Shown here: one piece after another, positions 23,491-37,900 of the stretch
How the letters are laid out: each line of letters begins with the position of its first letter
Numbering within the stretch: position 1 is the stretch's first letter
Assembly: GCF_022965805.1 (NCBI RefSeq)
Contig: NW_027331025.1
Coordinates: forward strand, 1-64,000
From: Primulina eburnea
Lineage: Eukaryota > Streptophyta > Magnoliopsida > Lamiales > Gesneriaceae
Reading direction: 5' to 3'
Length of the DNA: 64,000 nucleotides
Notes under the pieces: model-generated
What the model saw: the letters and a program-made list of their open reading frames with translations, nothing else
The model's database searches: none
Told to the model about the DNA's origin: nothing
Position numbers and translations under genes: made by a program

Positions 23491-24180
23491 AAGTAGTAGA
23501 TTACAACAATATTGAGCAAAGTTTAGCTCATAAAGTAATCCAAAAATAGAATCCCTCCCCTTCTTAGTCCTAGGCAACCCCAAAATAAAGTCTATAGAAA
23601 TGTCAATCCAAGTTCTTTTTAAGAATAGCACGCAAAAGTGTTCCCAAAGTTCTATTTACAACTTTATTTTGTCCATCCGTTTGAGGATGGCAAGTAGTAG
23701 ATTACAACAATATTGAGCAAAGTTTAGCCCATAAAGTAATCCAAAAATAGAATCCCTCACCTTCTTAGTCCTAGGCAACCCCAAAATAAAGTCCATAGAA
23801 ATGTCAGTCTAAGTTCTTTTAAGAATAGCACGCAAAAGTGTTCCCAAAGTTCTATTGACAACTTCAGTTTTTCCATCCGTTTGAGGATGACAAGTAGTAG
23901 ATTACAACAATATGGAGCAAAGTTTAGCCCATAAAGTAATCCAAAAATAGAATCCCTCCCCTTCTTAGTCCTAGGCAACCCCAAAATAAAGTCCATAGAA
24001 ATGTCAATCCAAGTTCTTTTTAAGAATAGCACGCAAAAGTGTTCCCAAAGTTCTATTTACAATTTCAGTTTGTCCATCCGTTTGAGGATGACAAGTAGTA
24101 GATTACAACTTTATTGTGCAAAGTTTAGCCCATAAAGTAATCCAAAAATAGAATCCCTCCCCTTCTTAGTCCTAGGCAAC

Positions 24181-24250
24181 CCCAAAATAAAGTAATCCAA
24201 AAATAGAATCCCTCCCCTTCTTAGTCCTAGGCTACCCCAAAATAAAGTAG
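24181..24250. repeat. Rearranged monomer with breakpoints at ATAAAGT
   Basis: The sequence passes from AAAATAAAGT straight to AATCCAAAA, repeats the middle of the monomer, then passes from AAAATAAAGT to AGTAGATT. ATAAAGT occurs at two places in every monomer (CATAAAGTAATCC and AAATAAAGTCC), so recombination between these two sites explains the duplicated middle. Confidence 0.8.
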
Positions 24251-27200
24251 TAGATTACAACAATATGGAGCAAAGTTTAGCCCATAAATTAATCCGAAAA
24301 TAGAATCCCTCCCCTTCTTAGTCCTAGGCAACCCTAAAATAAAGTCCATAGAAATGTCAATCCAAGTTCTTTTAAGAATAGCACGCACAAATGTTCCCAA
24401 AGTTCTATTTACAACTTCAGTTTGTCCATCCGTTTGAGGATGACAAGTAGTAGATTACAACAATATGGAGCAAAGTTTAGCCCATAAAGTAATGAAAAAA
24501 TAGAATCCCTTCCCTTCTTAGTCCTAGGCAACCCCAAAATAAGGTCCATAGAAATGTCAATCCAAGTTCTTTTAAGAATAGCACGCACAAGTGTTCCCAA
24601 AGTTCTATTTACAACTTCAGTTTGTCCATCCGTTTGGGGATGACAAGTAGTAGATTACAACAATATTGAGCAAAGTTTATCCCATATAAGTTCTATTGAC
24701 AACTTCAGTTTGTCCATCCGTTTGAGGATGACAAATAGTAGATTACAACAATATTGAGCAAAGTTTAGCCCATAAAGTAATCCAAAAATAGAATCCCTCC
24801 CCTTCTTAGTCCTAGGCAACCCCAGAATAAAGTCCATAGAAATGTCAATCCAAGTTCTTTTTAAGAATAGCACGCAAAAGTGTTCTCAAAGTTCTATTTA
24901 CAACTTCAGTTTGTCCATCCGTTTGAGGATGACAAGTAGTAGATTACAAAAATATTGAGCAAAGTTTAGCCCATAAAGTAATCAAAAAATAGAATCCCTC
25001 ACCTTCTCAGTCCTAGGCAACCCCAAAATAAAGTGCATAGAAATGTCAATCCAAGTTCTTTTTAAGAATAGGACGCAAAAGTGTTCCCAAAGTTCTATTT
25101 ACAACTTCAGTTTGTCCATCCGTTTGAGAATGACAAGTAGTAGATTACAACAATATTGAGCAAAGGTTAGGCCATATAAGTTCTTTGACAACTTCAGTTT
25201 TTCCTTCCGTTTGAGGATGACAAGTAGTAGATTACAACAATATTGAGCAAAGTTTAGCCCATAAAGTAATACAAAAATAGAATCCCTCACCTTCTAGTCC
25301 TAGGCAACCCCAAAATAAAGTCCACAGAAATGTCAGTCCAAGTTCTTTTAAGAATAGCACGCAAAAGTGTTCCCAAAGTTCTATTTACAACTTCAGTTTG
25401 TCCATCCGTTTGGGGATGACAAGTAGTAGATTACAACAATATGAGCAAAGTTTAGCCCATATAAGTTCTATTGACAACTTCAGTTTGTCCATCCGTTTGA
25501 GGATGACAAATAGTAGATTACAACAATATTGAGCAAAGTTTAGCCCATAAAGTAATCCAAAAATAGAATCCCTCCCCTTCTTAGTCCTAGGCAACCCAAG
25601 AATAAAGTCCATAGAAATGTCAATCCAAGTTCTTTTTAAGAATAGCACGCAAAAGTGTTCTCAAAGTTCTATTTACAACTTCAGTTTGTCCATCCGTTTG
25701 AGGATGACAAGTAGTAGATTACAACAATATTGAGCAAAGTTTAGCCATAAAGTAATCCAAAAATAGAATCCCTCCCCTTCTTAGTCCTAGGCAACCCCAA
25801 AATAAAGTGCATAGAAATGTCAATCCAAGTTCTTTTTAAGAATAGCACGCAAAAGTGTTCCCAAAGTTCTATTTACAACTTCAGTTTGTCCATCCGTTTG
25901 AGGATGACAAGTAGTAGATAACAACAATATGGAGCAAAGTTTAGCCCATATAAGTTCTATTGACAACTTCAGTTTGTCCATCCGTTTGAGGATGACAAGT
26001 AGTAGATTACAACAATATTGAGCAATGTTTAGCCCATAAAGTAATCCAAAAATAGAATCCCTCCCCTTCTTAGTCCTAGGCAACCCCAAAATAAAGTGCA
26101 TAGAAATGTCAATCCAAGTTCTTTTTAAGAATAGCACGCACAAGTGTTCCCAAAGTTCTATTTACAACTTCAGTTAGTCCATCCGTTTGAGGATGACAAG
26201 TAGTAGATTACAACAATATTGAGCAAAGTTTAGCCCATAAAGTAATCCAAAAATAGAATCCCTCTCCTTTTTAGTCCTAGTCAACCCCAAAATAAAGTCC
26301 ATAGAAATGTCAATCCAAGTTCTTTTTAAGAATAGCACGCAAAAGTATTCTCAAAGTTCTATTTACAACTTCAGTTAGTCCATCCGTTTGAGGATGACAA
26401 GTAGTAGATTACAACAATATGGAGCAAAGTTTAGCCCATAAAGTAATCCAAAAATATAATCCCTCCCCTTCTTAGTCCTAGGGAACCCCAAAATAAAGTC
26501 CATAGAAATGTCAATCCAAGTTTTTTTAAGAATAGCACGCACAAGTGTTCCCAAAGTTCTATTTACAACTTCAGTTTGTCCATCCGTTTGAGGATGACAA
26601 GTAGTAGATTACAACAATATTGAGCAAAGTTTAGCCCATAAAGTAATCCAAAAATAGAATCCCACACCTTCTTAGTCCTAGGCAACCCGAAAATAAAGTC
26701 CATAGAAATGTCAATCCAAGTTCTTTTTAAGAATAGCACGCAAAAGTGTTCCTAAATTTCTATTGACAACTTCAGTTCGTCCATCCGTTTGAGGATGACA
26801 AGTAGTAGATTACAACTTTATTGTGCAAATTTAGCCCATAAAGTAATCCAAAAATAGAATCCCTCACCTTCTTAGTCCTAGGCAACCCCAAAATAAGGTC
26901 CATAGAAATGTCAGTCCAAGTTCTTTTTAAGAATAGCACGCAAAAGTGTTCCCAAAGTTCTATTGACAACTTCAGTTCGTCCATCCGTTTGAGGATGACA
27001 AGTAGTAGATTACAACTTTATTGTGCAAAGTTTAGCCCATAAAGTAATCCAAAAATAGAATCCCTCACCTTCTTAGTCCTAGGCAACCCCAAAATAAAGT
27101 CCATAGAAATGTCAATCCAAGTTCTTTTTAAGAATAGCACGCAAAAGTGTTCCCAAAGTTCTATTTACAACTTCAGTTTGTCCATCCGTTTGAGGATGAC

Positions 27201-30200
27201 AAATAGTAGATTACAACAATATTGAGCAAAGTTTAGCCCATAAAGTAATCCAAAAATAGAATCCCTCCCCTTCTTAGTCCTAGGCAACCCCAAAATAAAG
27301 TCTATAGAATTGTCAATCCAAGTTCTATTTAAGAATAGCACGCAAAAGTGTTCTCAAAGTTCTATTTACAACTTCAGTTTGTCCATCCGTTTGAGGATGA
27401 CAAGTAGTAGATTACAACAATATTGAGCAAAGTTTAGCCCATAAAGTAATCCAAAAATAGAATCCCTCACCTTCTCAGTCCTAGGCAACCCCAAAATAAA
27501 GTGCATAGAAATGTCAATCCAAGTTCTTTTTAAGAATAGCACGCAAAAGTGTTCCCAAAGTTCTATTTACAACTTCAGTTTGTCCATCCGTTTGAGAATG
27601 ACAAGTAGTAGATTACAACAATATTGAGCAAAGGTTAGGCCATATAAGTTCTTTGACAACTTCAGTTTGTCCATCGGTTTGAGGATGACAAGTAGTAGAT
27701 TACAACAATATTGAGCAAAGTTTAGCCCATAAAGTAATCCAAAAATAGAATCCCTCCCTTCTTAGTCCTAAGCAACCCCAAAATAAAGTGCATAGAAATG
27801 TTAATCCAAGTTCTTTTAAGAATAGCACGCACAAGTGTTCCCAAAGTTCTATTTACAACTTCAGTTTGTCCATCCGTTTGAGGATGACAAGTAGTAGATT
27901 ACAACAATATTGAGCAAAGTTTAGCCCATAAAGTAATCCAAAAATAGAATCCCACACCTTCTTAGTCCTAGGCAACCCTAAAATAAAGTCCATAGAAATG
28001 TCAATCCAAGTTCTTTTTAAGAATAGCACGCAAAAGTGTTCCTAAATTTCTATTGACAACTTCAGTTCGTCCATCCGTTTGAGGATGACAAGTAGTAGAT
28101 TACAACTTTATTGTGCAAATTTAGCCCATAAAGTAATCCAAAAATAGAATCCCTCACCTTCTTAGTCCTAGGCAACCCCAAAATAAGGTCCATAGAAATG
28201 TCAGTCCAAGTTCTTTTTAAGAATAGCACGCAAAAGTGTTCCCAAAGTTCTATTGACAACTTCAGTTCGTCCATCCGTTTGAGGATGACAAGTAGTAGAT
28301 TACAACTTTATTGTGCAAAGTTTAGCCCATAAAGTAATCCAAAAATAGAATCCCTCACCTTCTTAGTCCTAGGCGACCCCAAAATAAAGTCCATAGAAAT
28401 GTCAGTCCAAGTTCTTTTAAGAATAGCAAGCAAAAGTGTTCCAAAAGTTCTATTTACAACTTCAGTTTGTCCATCCGTTTGAGCATGACAAGTAGTAGAT
28501 TACAACAATATGAAGCAAAGTTTAGCCCATAAAGTAATCCAAAAATATAATCCCTCCCCTTCTTAGTCCTAGGCAACCCCAAAATAAAGTCCATAGAAAT
28601 GTCAATCCAAGTTCTTTTAAGAATAGCACGCACAAGTGTTCCCAAAGTTCTATTTACAACTTCAGTTTGTCCATCCGTTTGAGGATGACAAGTAGTAGAT
28701 TACAACAATATTGAGCAAATTTTAGCTATAAAGTAATCCAAAAATAGAATCCCTCCCCTTCTTAGTCCTAGGCAACCCCAAAATAAAGGGCATAGAAATG
28801 TCAATCCAAGTTCTTTTTAAGAATAGCACGCAAAAGTGTTCCCAAAGTTCTATTTACAACTTCAGTTTGTCCATCTGTTTGAGGATGACAAGTAGTAGAT
28901 TACAACAATATTGAGCAAAGTTTAGCCATAAAGTAATCCAAAAATAGAATCCCTCCCCTTCTTAGTCCTAGGCAACACCAAAATAAAGGGCATAGAAATG
29001 TCAATCCAAGTTCTTTTTAAGAATAGCACGCAAAAGTGTTCCCAAAGTTCTATTGACAACTTCAGTTCGTCCATCCGTTTGAGGATGACAAGTAGTAGAT
29101 TACAACTTTATTGTGCAAAGTTTAGCCCATAAAGTAATCCAAAAATAGAATCCCTCCCCTTCTTAGTCCTAGGCAACCCCAAAATAAAGTCCATAGAAAT
29201 GTCAATCCAAGTTCTTTTTAAGAATAGCACGCAAAAGTGTTCCCAAAGTTCTATTGACAACTTCAGTTCGTCCATCCGTTTGAGGATGACAAGTAGTAGA
29301 TTACAACTTTATTGTGCAAAGTTTAGCCCATAAAGTAATCCAAAAATAGAATCCCTCCCCTTCTTAGTCCTAGGCAACCCCAAAATAAAGTCCATAGAAA
29401 TGTCAATCCAAGTTCTTTTTAAGAATAGCACGCAAAAGTGTTCCCAAAGTTCTATTTACAACTTCAGTTTGTCCATCCGTTTGAGGATGACAAATAGTAG
29501 ATTACAACTATATTGAGCAAAGTTTAGCCCACAAAGTAATCCAAAAATAGAATCCCTCCCCTTCTTAGTCCTAGGCAACCCCAAAATAAAGTCTATAGAA
29601 ATGTCAATCCAAGTTCTTTTTAAGAATAGCACGCAAAAGTGTTCTCAAAGTTCTATTTACAACTTCAGTTTGTCCATCCGTTTGAGGATGACAAGTAGTA
29701 GATTACAACAATATTGAGCAAAGTTTAGCCCATAAAGTAATCCAAAAAAAGAATCCCTCACCTTCTCAGTCTTAGGCAACCCCAAAATAAAGTGCATAGA
29801 AATGTCAATCCAAGTTCTTTTTAAGAATAGCACGCAAAAGTGTTCCCAAAGTTCTATTTACAACTTCAGTTTGTCCATCCGTTTGAGAATGACAAGTAGT
29901 AGATTACAACAATATTGAGCAAAGGTTAGGCCATATAAGTTCTTTGACAACTTCAGTTTGTCCATCGGTTTGAGGATGACAAGTAGTAGATTACAACAAT
30001 ATTGAGCAAAGTTTAGCCCATAAAGTAATCCAAAAATAGAATCCCTCCCCTTCTTAGTCCTAGGCAACCCCAAAATAAAGTGCATAGAAATGTTAATCCA
30101 AGTTCTTTTAAGAATAGCACGCACAAGTGTTCCCAAAGTTCTATTTACAACTTCAGTTTGTCCATCCGTTTGAGGATGACAAGTAGTAGATTACAACAAT

Positions 30201-33200
30201 ATTGAGCAAAGTTTAGCCCATAAAGTAATCCAAAAATAGAATCCCTCCCCTTCTTAGTCCTAGGCAACCCCAAAATAAAGTGCATAGAAATGTTAATCCA
30301 AGTTCTTTTAAGAATAGCACGCACAAGTGTTCCCAAAGTTCTATTTACAACTTCAGTTTGTCCATCCGTTTGAGGATGACAAGTAGTAGATTACAACAAT
30401 ATTGAGCAAAGTTTAGCCCATAAAGTAATCCAAAAATAGAATCCCACACCTTCTTAGTCCTAGGCAACCCTAAAATAAAGTCCATAGAAATGTCAATCCA
30501 AGTTCTTTTTAAGAATAGCACGCAAAAGTGTTCCTAAATTTCTATTGACAACTTCAGTTCGTCCATCCGTTTGAGGATGACAAGTAGTAGATTACAACTT
30601 TATTGTGCAAATTTAGCCCATAAAGTAATCCAAAAATAGAATCCCTCACCTTCTTAGTCCTAGGCAACCCCAAAATAAGGTCCATAGAAATGTCAGTCCA
30701 AGTTCTTTTTAAGAATAGCACGCAAAAGTGTTCCCAAAGTTCTATTGACAACTTCAGTTCGTCCATCCGTTTGAGGATGACAAGTAGTAGATTACAACTT
30801 TATTGTGCAAAGTTTAGCCCATAAAGTAATCCAAAAATAGAATCCCTCACCTTCTTAGTCCTAGGCGACCCCAAAATAAAGTCCATAGAAATGTCAGTCC
30901 AAGTTCTTTTAAGAATAGCAAGCAAAAGTGTTCCAAAAGTTCTATTGAGAACTTCAGTTTGTCCATCTGTTTGAGGATGACAAGTAGTAGATTACAACAA
31001 TATTGAGCAAAGTTTAGCCCATACACTAATCCAAAAATAGAATCCCTCCCCATCTTAGTCCTAGGCAACCCCAAAATAAAGTCCATAGAAATGTCAATCC
31101 TAGTTCTTTTTAAGAATAGCACGCAAAAGTGTTCTCAAAGTTCTATTTACAACTTCAGTTTGTCCATCCGTTTGAGCATGACAAGTAGTAGATTACAACA
31201 ATATGAAGCAAAGTTTAGCCCATAAAGTAATCCAAAAATATAATCCCTCCCCTTCTTAGTCCTAGGCAACCCCAAAATAAAGTCCATAGAAATGTCAATC
31301 CAAGTTCTTTTAAGAATAGCACGCACAAGTGTTCCCAAAGTTCTATTTACAACTTCAGTTTGTCCATCCGTTTGAGGATGACAAGTAGTAGATTACAACA
31401 ATATTGAGCAAATTTTAGCCATAAAGTAATCCAAAAATAGAATCCCTCCCCTTCTTAGTCCTAGGCAACCCCAAAATAAAGGGCATAGAGATGTCAATCC
31501 AAGTTCTTTTTAAGAATAGCACGCAAAAGTGTTCCCAAAGTTCTATTTACAACTTCAGTTTGTCCATCTGTTTGAGGATGACAAGTAGTAGATTACAACA
31601 ATATTGAGCAAAGTTTAGCCATAAAGTAATCCAAAAATAGAATCCCTCCCCTTCTTAGTCCTTGGCAACCCCAAAATAAAGTCCATAGAAATGTCAATCC
31701 AAGTTCTTTTTAAGAATAGCACGCAAAAGTGTTCCTAAAGTTCTATTGACAACTTCAGTTTGTCCATCGGTTTGAGGATGACAATTAGTAGATTACAACA
31801 ATATTGAGCAAAGTTTAGCCCATACACTAATCCAAAAATAGAATCCCTCCCCATCTTAGTCCTAGGCAACCCCAAAATAAAGTCCATAGAAATGTCAATC
31901 CAAGTTCTTTTTAAGAATAGCACGCAAAAGTGTTCTCAAAGTTCTATTTACAACTTCAGTTTGTCCATCCGTTTGAGCATGACAAGTAGTAGATTACAAC
32001 AATATGAAGCAAAGTTTAGCCCATAAAGTAATCCAAAAATATAATCCCTCCCCTTCTTAGTCCTAGGCAACCCCAAAATAAAGTCCATAGAAATGTCAAT
32101 CCAAGTTCTTTTAAGAATAGCACGCACAAGTGTTCCCAAAGTTCTATTTACAACTTCAGTTTGTCCATCCGTTTGAGGATGACAAGTAGTAGATTACAAC
32201 AATATTGAGCAAATTTTAGCTATAAAGTAATCCAAAAATAGAATCCCTCCCCTTCTTAGTCCTAGGCAACCCCAAAATAAAGGGCATAGAAATGTCAATC
32301 CAAGTTCTTTTTAAGAATAGCACGCAAAAGTGTTCCCAAAGTTCTATTTACAACTTCAGTTTGTCCATCTGTTTGAGGATGACAAGTAGTAGATTAAAAC
32401 AATATTGAGCAAAGTTTAGCCATAAAGTAATCCAAAAATAGAATCCCTCCCCTTCTTAGTCCTAGGCAACACCAAAATAAAGGGCATAGAAATGTCAATC
32501 CAAGTTCTTTTTAAGAATAGCACGCAAAAGTGTTCCCAAAGTTCTATTGACAACTTCAGTTCGTCCATCCGTTTGAGGATGACAAGTAGTAGATTACAAC
32601 TTTATTGTGCAAAGTTTAGCCCATAAAGTAATCCAAAAATAGAATCCCTCCCCTTCTTAGTCCTAGGCAACCCCAAAATAAAGTGCATAGAAATGTCAAT
32701 CCAAGTTCTTTTTAAGAATAGCACGCAAAAGTGTTCCCAAAGTTCTATTTACAACTTCAGTTTGTCCATCCGTTTGAGGATGACAAATAGTAGATTACAA
32801 CTATATTGAGCAAAGTTTAGCCCACAAAGTAATCCAAAAATAGAATCTCTCCCCTTCTTAGTCCTAGGCAACCCCAAAATAAAGTCTATAGAAATGTCAA
32901 TCCAAGTTCTTTTTAAGAATAGCACGCAAAAGTGTTCTCAAAGTTCTATTTACAACTTCAGTTTGTCCATCCGTTTGAGGATGACAAGTAGTAGATTACA
33001 ACAATATTGAGCAAAGTTTAGCCCATAAAGTAATCCAAAAATAGAATCCCTCACCTTCTTAGTCCTAGGCAACCCCAAAATAAAGTCCACAGAAATGTCA
33101 GTCCAAGTTCTTTTAAGAATAGCACGCAAAAGTGTTCCCAAAGTTCTATTTACAACTTAAGTTTGTCCATCCGTTTGGGGATGACAAGTAGTAGATTACA

Positions 33201-34949
33201 ACAATATTGAGCAAAGTTTAGCCCATATAAGTTCTATTGACAACTTCAGTTTGTCCATCCGTTTGAGGATGACAAATAGTAGATTACAACAATATTGAGC
33301 AAAGTTTAGCCCAAAAAGTAATCCAAAAATAGAATCCCTCCCCTTCTTAGTCCTAGGCAACCCCAAAATAAAGTCCATAGAAATGTCAATCCAAGTTCTT
33401 TTTAAGAATAGCACGCAAAAGTGTTCCCAAAGTTCTATTGACTACTTCAGTTTGTCCATCAGTTTGAGAATGACAAGTAGTAGATTACAACAATATTGAG
33501 CAAAGGTTAGGCCATATAAGTTCTATTGACAACTTCAGTTTTTCCATCCGTTTGAGGATGACAAGTAGTAGATTACAACAATATTGAGCAAAGTTTAGCC
33601 CATAAAGTAATCCAAAAATAGAATCCCTCCCCTTCTTAGTCCTAGGCAACCCCAAAATAAAGTGCATAGAAATGTTAATCCAAGTTCTTTTAAGAATAGC
33701 ACGCACAAGTGTTCCCAAAGTTCTATTTACAACTTCAGTTTGTCCATCCGTTTGAGGATGACAAGTTGTAGATTACAACAATATTTAGCAAAGTTTAGCC
33801 CATAAAGTAATCCAAAAATAGAATCCCTCACCTTCTTAGTCCTAGGCAACCCCAAAATAAAGTCCACAGAAATGTCAGTCCAAGTTCTTTTAAGAATAGC
33901 ACGCAAAAGTGTTCCCAAAGTTCTATTTACAACTTAAGTTTGTCCATCTGTTTGAGGATGACAAGTAGTAGATTACAACAATATGGAGCAAAGTTTAGCC
34001 CATAAAGTAATGCAAAAATAGAATCCCTCCCCTTCTTAGTCCTAGGCAACCCCAAAATAAAGTCCATAGAAATGTCAATCCAAGTTCTTTTAAGAATAGC
34101 ACGCAAAAGTGTTCCCAAAGTTCTATTTACAACTTCAGTTTTTCCATCCGTTTGGGGATGACAAGTAGTAGATTACAACAATATTGAGCAAAGTTTAGCC
34201 CATATAAGTTCTATTGACAACTTCAGTTTGTCCATCAGTTTGAGGATGACAAGTAGTAGATTACAACAATATTGAGCAATGTTTAGCGCATAAAGTAATC
34301 CAAAAATAGAATCCCTCCCCTTCTTAGTCCTAGGCAACCCCAAAATAAAGTGCATAGAAATGTCAATCCAAGTTCTTTTTAAGAATAGCAAGCACAAGTG
34401 TTCCCAAAGTTCTATTTACAACTTCAGTTTGTCCATCCGTTTGAGGATGACAAGTAGTAGATTACAACAATATTGAGCAAAGTTTAGCCATATAAAGTAA
34501 TCCAAAAATAGAATCCCTCCCCTTCTTAGTCCTAGGCAACCCCAAAATAAAGTGCATAGAAATGTCAGTCCAAGTTCTTTTAAGAATAGCACGCAAAAGT
34601 GTTCCCAAAGTTCTATTTACAACTTCAGTTTGTCCATCCGTTTGAGGATGACAAGTAGTAGATTACAACAATATGGAGCAAAGTTTAGCCCATAAAGTAA
34701 TGCAAAAATAGAATCCCTTCCCTTCTTAGTCCTAGGCAACCCCAAAATAAAGTCCATAGAAATGTCAATCCAAGTTCTTTTAAGAATAGCACGCACAAGT
34801 GTTCCCAAAGTTCTATTTACAACTTCAGTTTGTCCATCCGTTTGGGGATGACAAGTAGTAGATTACAACTATATTGAGCAAAGTTTATCCCATATAAGTT
34901 CTATTGACAACTTCAGTTTGTCCATCCGTTTGAGGATGACAAATAGTAG

Positions 34950-37900
34950 ATTACAACAATATTGAGCAAAGTTTAGCCCATAAAGTAATCCAAAAATAGA
35001 ATCCCTCCCCTTCTTAGTCCTAGGCAACCATAGAATAAAGTCCATAGAAATGTCAATCCAAGTTCTTTTTAAGAATAGCACGCAAAAGTGTTCTCAAAGT
35101 TCTATTTACAACTTCAGTTTGTCCATCCGTTTGAGGATGACAAGTAGTAGATTACAACAATATTGAGCAAAGTTTAGCCCATAAAGTAATCCAAAAATAG
35201 AATCCCTCACCTTCTCAGTCCTAGGCAACCCCAAAATAAAGTGCATAGAAATGTCAATCCAAGTTCTTTTTAAGAATAGCACGCAAAAGTGTTCCCAAAG
35301 TTCTATTTACAACTTCAGTTTGTCCATCCGTTTGAGAATGACAAGTAGTAGATTACAACAATATTTAGCAAAGGTTAGGCCATATAAGTTCTTTGACAAC
35401 TTCAGTTTTTCCATCCGTTTGAGGATGACAAGTAGTAGATTACAACAATATTAAGCAAAGTTTAGCCCATAAAGTAATCCAAAAATAGAATCCCTCCCCT
35501 TCTTAGTCCTAGGCAACCCCAAAATAAAGTGCATAGAAATGTTAATCCAAGTTCTTTTAAGAATAGCACGCACAAGTGTTCCCAAAGTTCTATTTACAAC
35601 TTCAGTTTGTCCATCCGTTTGAGGATGACAAGTAGTAGATTACAACAATATTGAGCAAAGTTTAGCCCATAAAGTAATCCAAAAATAGAATCCCTCACCT
35701 TCTTAGTCCTAGGCAACCCCAAAATAAAGTCCACAGAAATGTCAGTCCAAGTTCTTTTAAGAATAGCACGCAAAAGTGTTCCCAAAGTTCTATTTACAAC
35801 TTCAGTTTGTCCATCCGTTTGGGGATGACAAGTAGTAGATTACAACAATATTGAGCAAAGTTTAGCCCATATAAGTTCTATTGACAACTTCAGTTTGTCC
35901 ATCCGTTTGAGGATGACAAATAGTAGATTACAACAATATTGAGCAAAGTTTAGCCCATAAAGTAATCCAAAAATAGAATCCCTCCCCTTCTTAGTCCTAG
36001 GCAACCCAAGAATAAAGTCCATAGAAATGTCAATCCAAGTTCTTTTTAAGAATAGCACGCAAAAGTGTTCTCAAAGTTCTATTTACAACTTCAGTTTGTC
36101 CATCCGTTTGAGGATGACAAGTAGTAGATTACAACAATATTGAGCAAAGTTTAGCCATAAAGTAATCCAAAAATAGAATCCCTCCCCTTCTTAGTCCTAG
36201 GCAACCCCAAAATAAAGTGCATAGAAATGTCAATCCAAGTTCTTTTTAAGAATAGCACGCAAAAGTGTTCCCAAAGTTCTATTTACAACTTCAGTTTGTC
36301 CATCCGTTTGAGGATGACAAGTAGTAGATAACAACAATATGGAGCAAAGTTTAGCCCATATAAGTTCTATTGACAACTTCAGTTTGTCCATCCGTTTGAG
36401 GATGACAAGTAGTAGATTACAACAATATTGAGCAATGTTTAGCCCATAAAGTAATCCAAAAATAGAATCCCTCCCCTTCTTAGTCCTAGGCAACCCCAAA
36501 ATAAAGTGCATAGAAATGTCAATCCAAGTTCTTTTTAAGAATAGCACGCACAAGTGTTCCCAAAGTTCTATTTACAACTTCAGTTTGTCCATCCGTTTGA
36601 GGATGACAAGTAGTAGATTACAACAATATTGAGCAAAGTTTAGCCCATAAAGTAATCAAAAAATAGAATCCCTTCCTTTTTAGTCCTAGTCAACCCCAAA
36701 ATAAAGTCCATAGAAATGTCAATCCAAGTTCTTTTTAAGAATAGCACGCAAAAGTATTCTCAAAGTTCTATTTACAACTTCAGTTTGTCCATCCGTTTGA
36801 GGATGACAAGTAGTAGATTACAACAATATGGAGCAAAGTTTAGCCCATAAAGTAATCCAAAAATATAATCCCTCCCCTTCTTAGTCCTAGGGAACCCCAA
36901 AATAAAGTCCATAGAAATGTCAATCCAAGTTCTTTTAAGAATAGCACGCACAAGTGTTCCCAAAGTTCTATTTACAACTTCAGTTTGTCCATCCGTTTGA
37001 GGATGACAAGTAGTAGATTACAACAATATTGAGCAAAGTTTAGCCCATAAAGTAATCCAAAAATAGAATCCCACCCCTTCTTAGTCCTAGACAACCCTAA
37101 AATAAAGTCCATAGAAATGTCAATCCAAGTTCTTTTTAAGAATAGCACGCAAAAATGTTCCTAAATTTCTATTGACAACTTCAGTTCGTCCATCCGTTTG
37201 AGGATGACAAGTAGTAGATTACAACTTTATTGTGCAAATTTAGCCCATAAAGTAATCCAAAAATAGAATCCCTCACCTTCTTAGTCCTAGGCAACCCCAA
37301 AATAAGGTCCATAGAAATGTCAGTCCAAGTTCTTTTAAGAATAGCAAGCAAAAGTGTTCCAAAAGTTCTATTGAGAACTTCAGTTTGTCCATCTGTTTGA
37401 GGATGACAAGTAGTAGATTACAACAATATTGAGCAAAGTTTAGCCCATAAACTAATCCAAAAATAGAATCCCTCCCCTTCTTAGTCCTAGGCAACCCCAA
37501 AATAAAGTCCATAGAAATGTCAATCCAAGTTCTTTTTAAGAATAGCACGCAAAAGTGTTCTCAAAGTTCTATTTACAACTTCAGTTTGTCCATCCGTTTG
37601 AGCATGACAAGTAGTAGATTACAACAATATGAAGCAAAGTTTAGCCCATAAAGTAATCCAAAAATATAATCCCTCCCCTTCTTAGTCCTAGGCAACCCCA
37701 AAATAAAGTCCATAGAAATGTCAATCCAAGTTCTTTTAAGAATAGCACGCACAAGTGTTCCCAAAGTTCTATTTACAACTTCAGTTTGTCCATCCGTTTG
37801 AGGATGACAAGTAGTAGATTACAACAATATTGAGCAAATTTTAGCCCATAAAGTAATCCAAAAATAGAATCCCTCCCCTTCTTAGTCCTAGGCAACCCCA

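Larger units (their letters stand above)
22004..34900 (-). repeat. Mixed part of the satellite array
   Basis: The monomers are the same, but there is no single long period. Local duplications are visible. A subtype series at 26772 recurs at 28062 (1290 bp) and at 30554. A four-monomer block repeats at an 801-bp offset (about 30930-31730 and 31731-32530). Subtype order here partly recurs about 10.2-10.4 kb to the right (24409 to 34617, 25820 to 36230). An irregular monomer lies at about 24181-24250 and a dense-indel patch at about 23055-23490. Confidence 0.75.
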
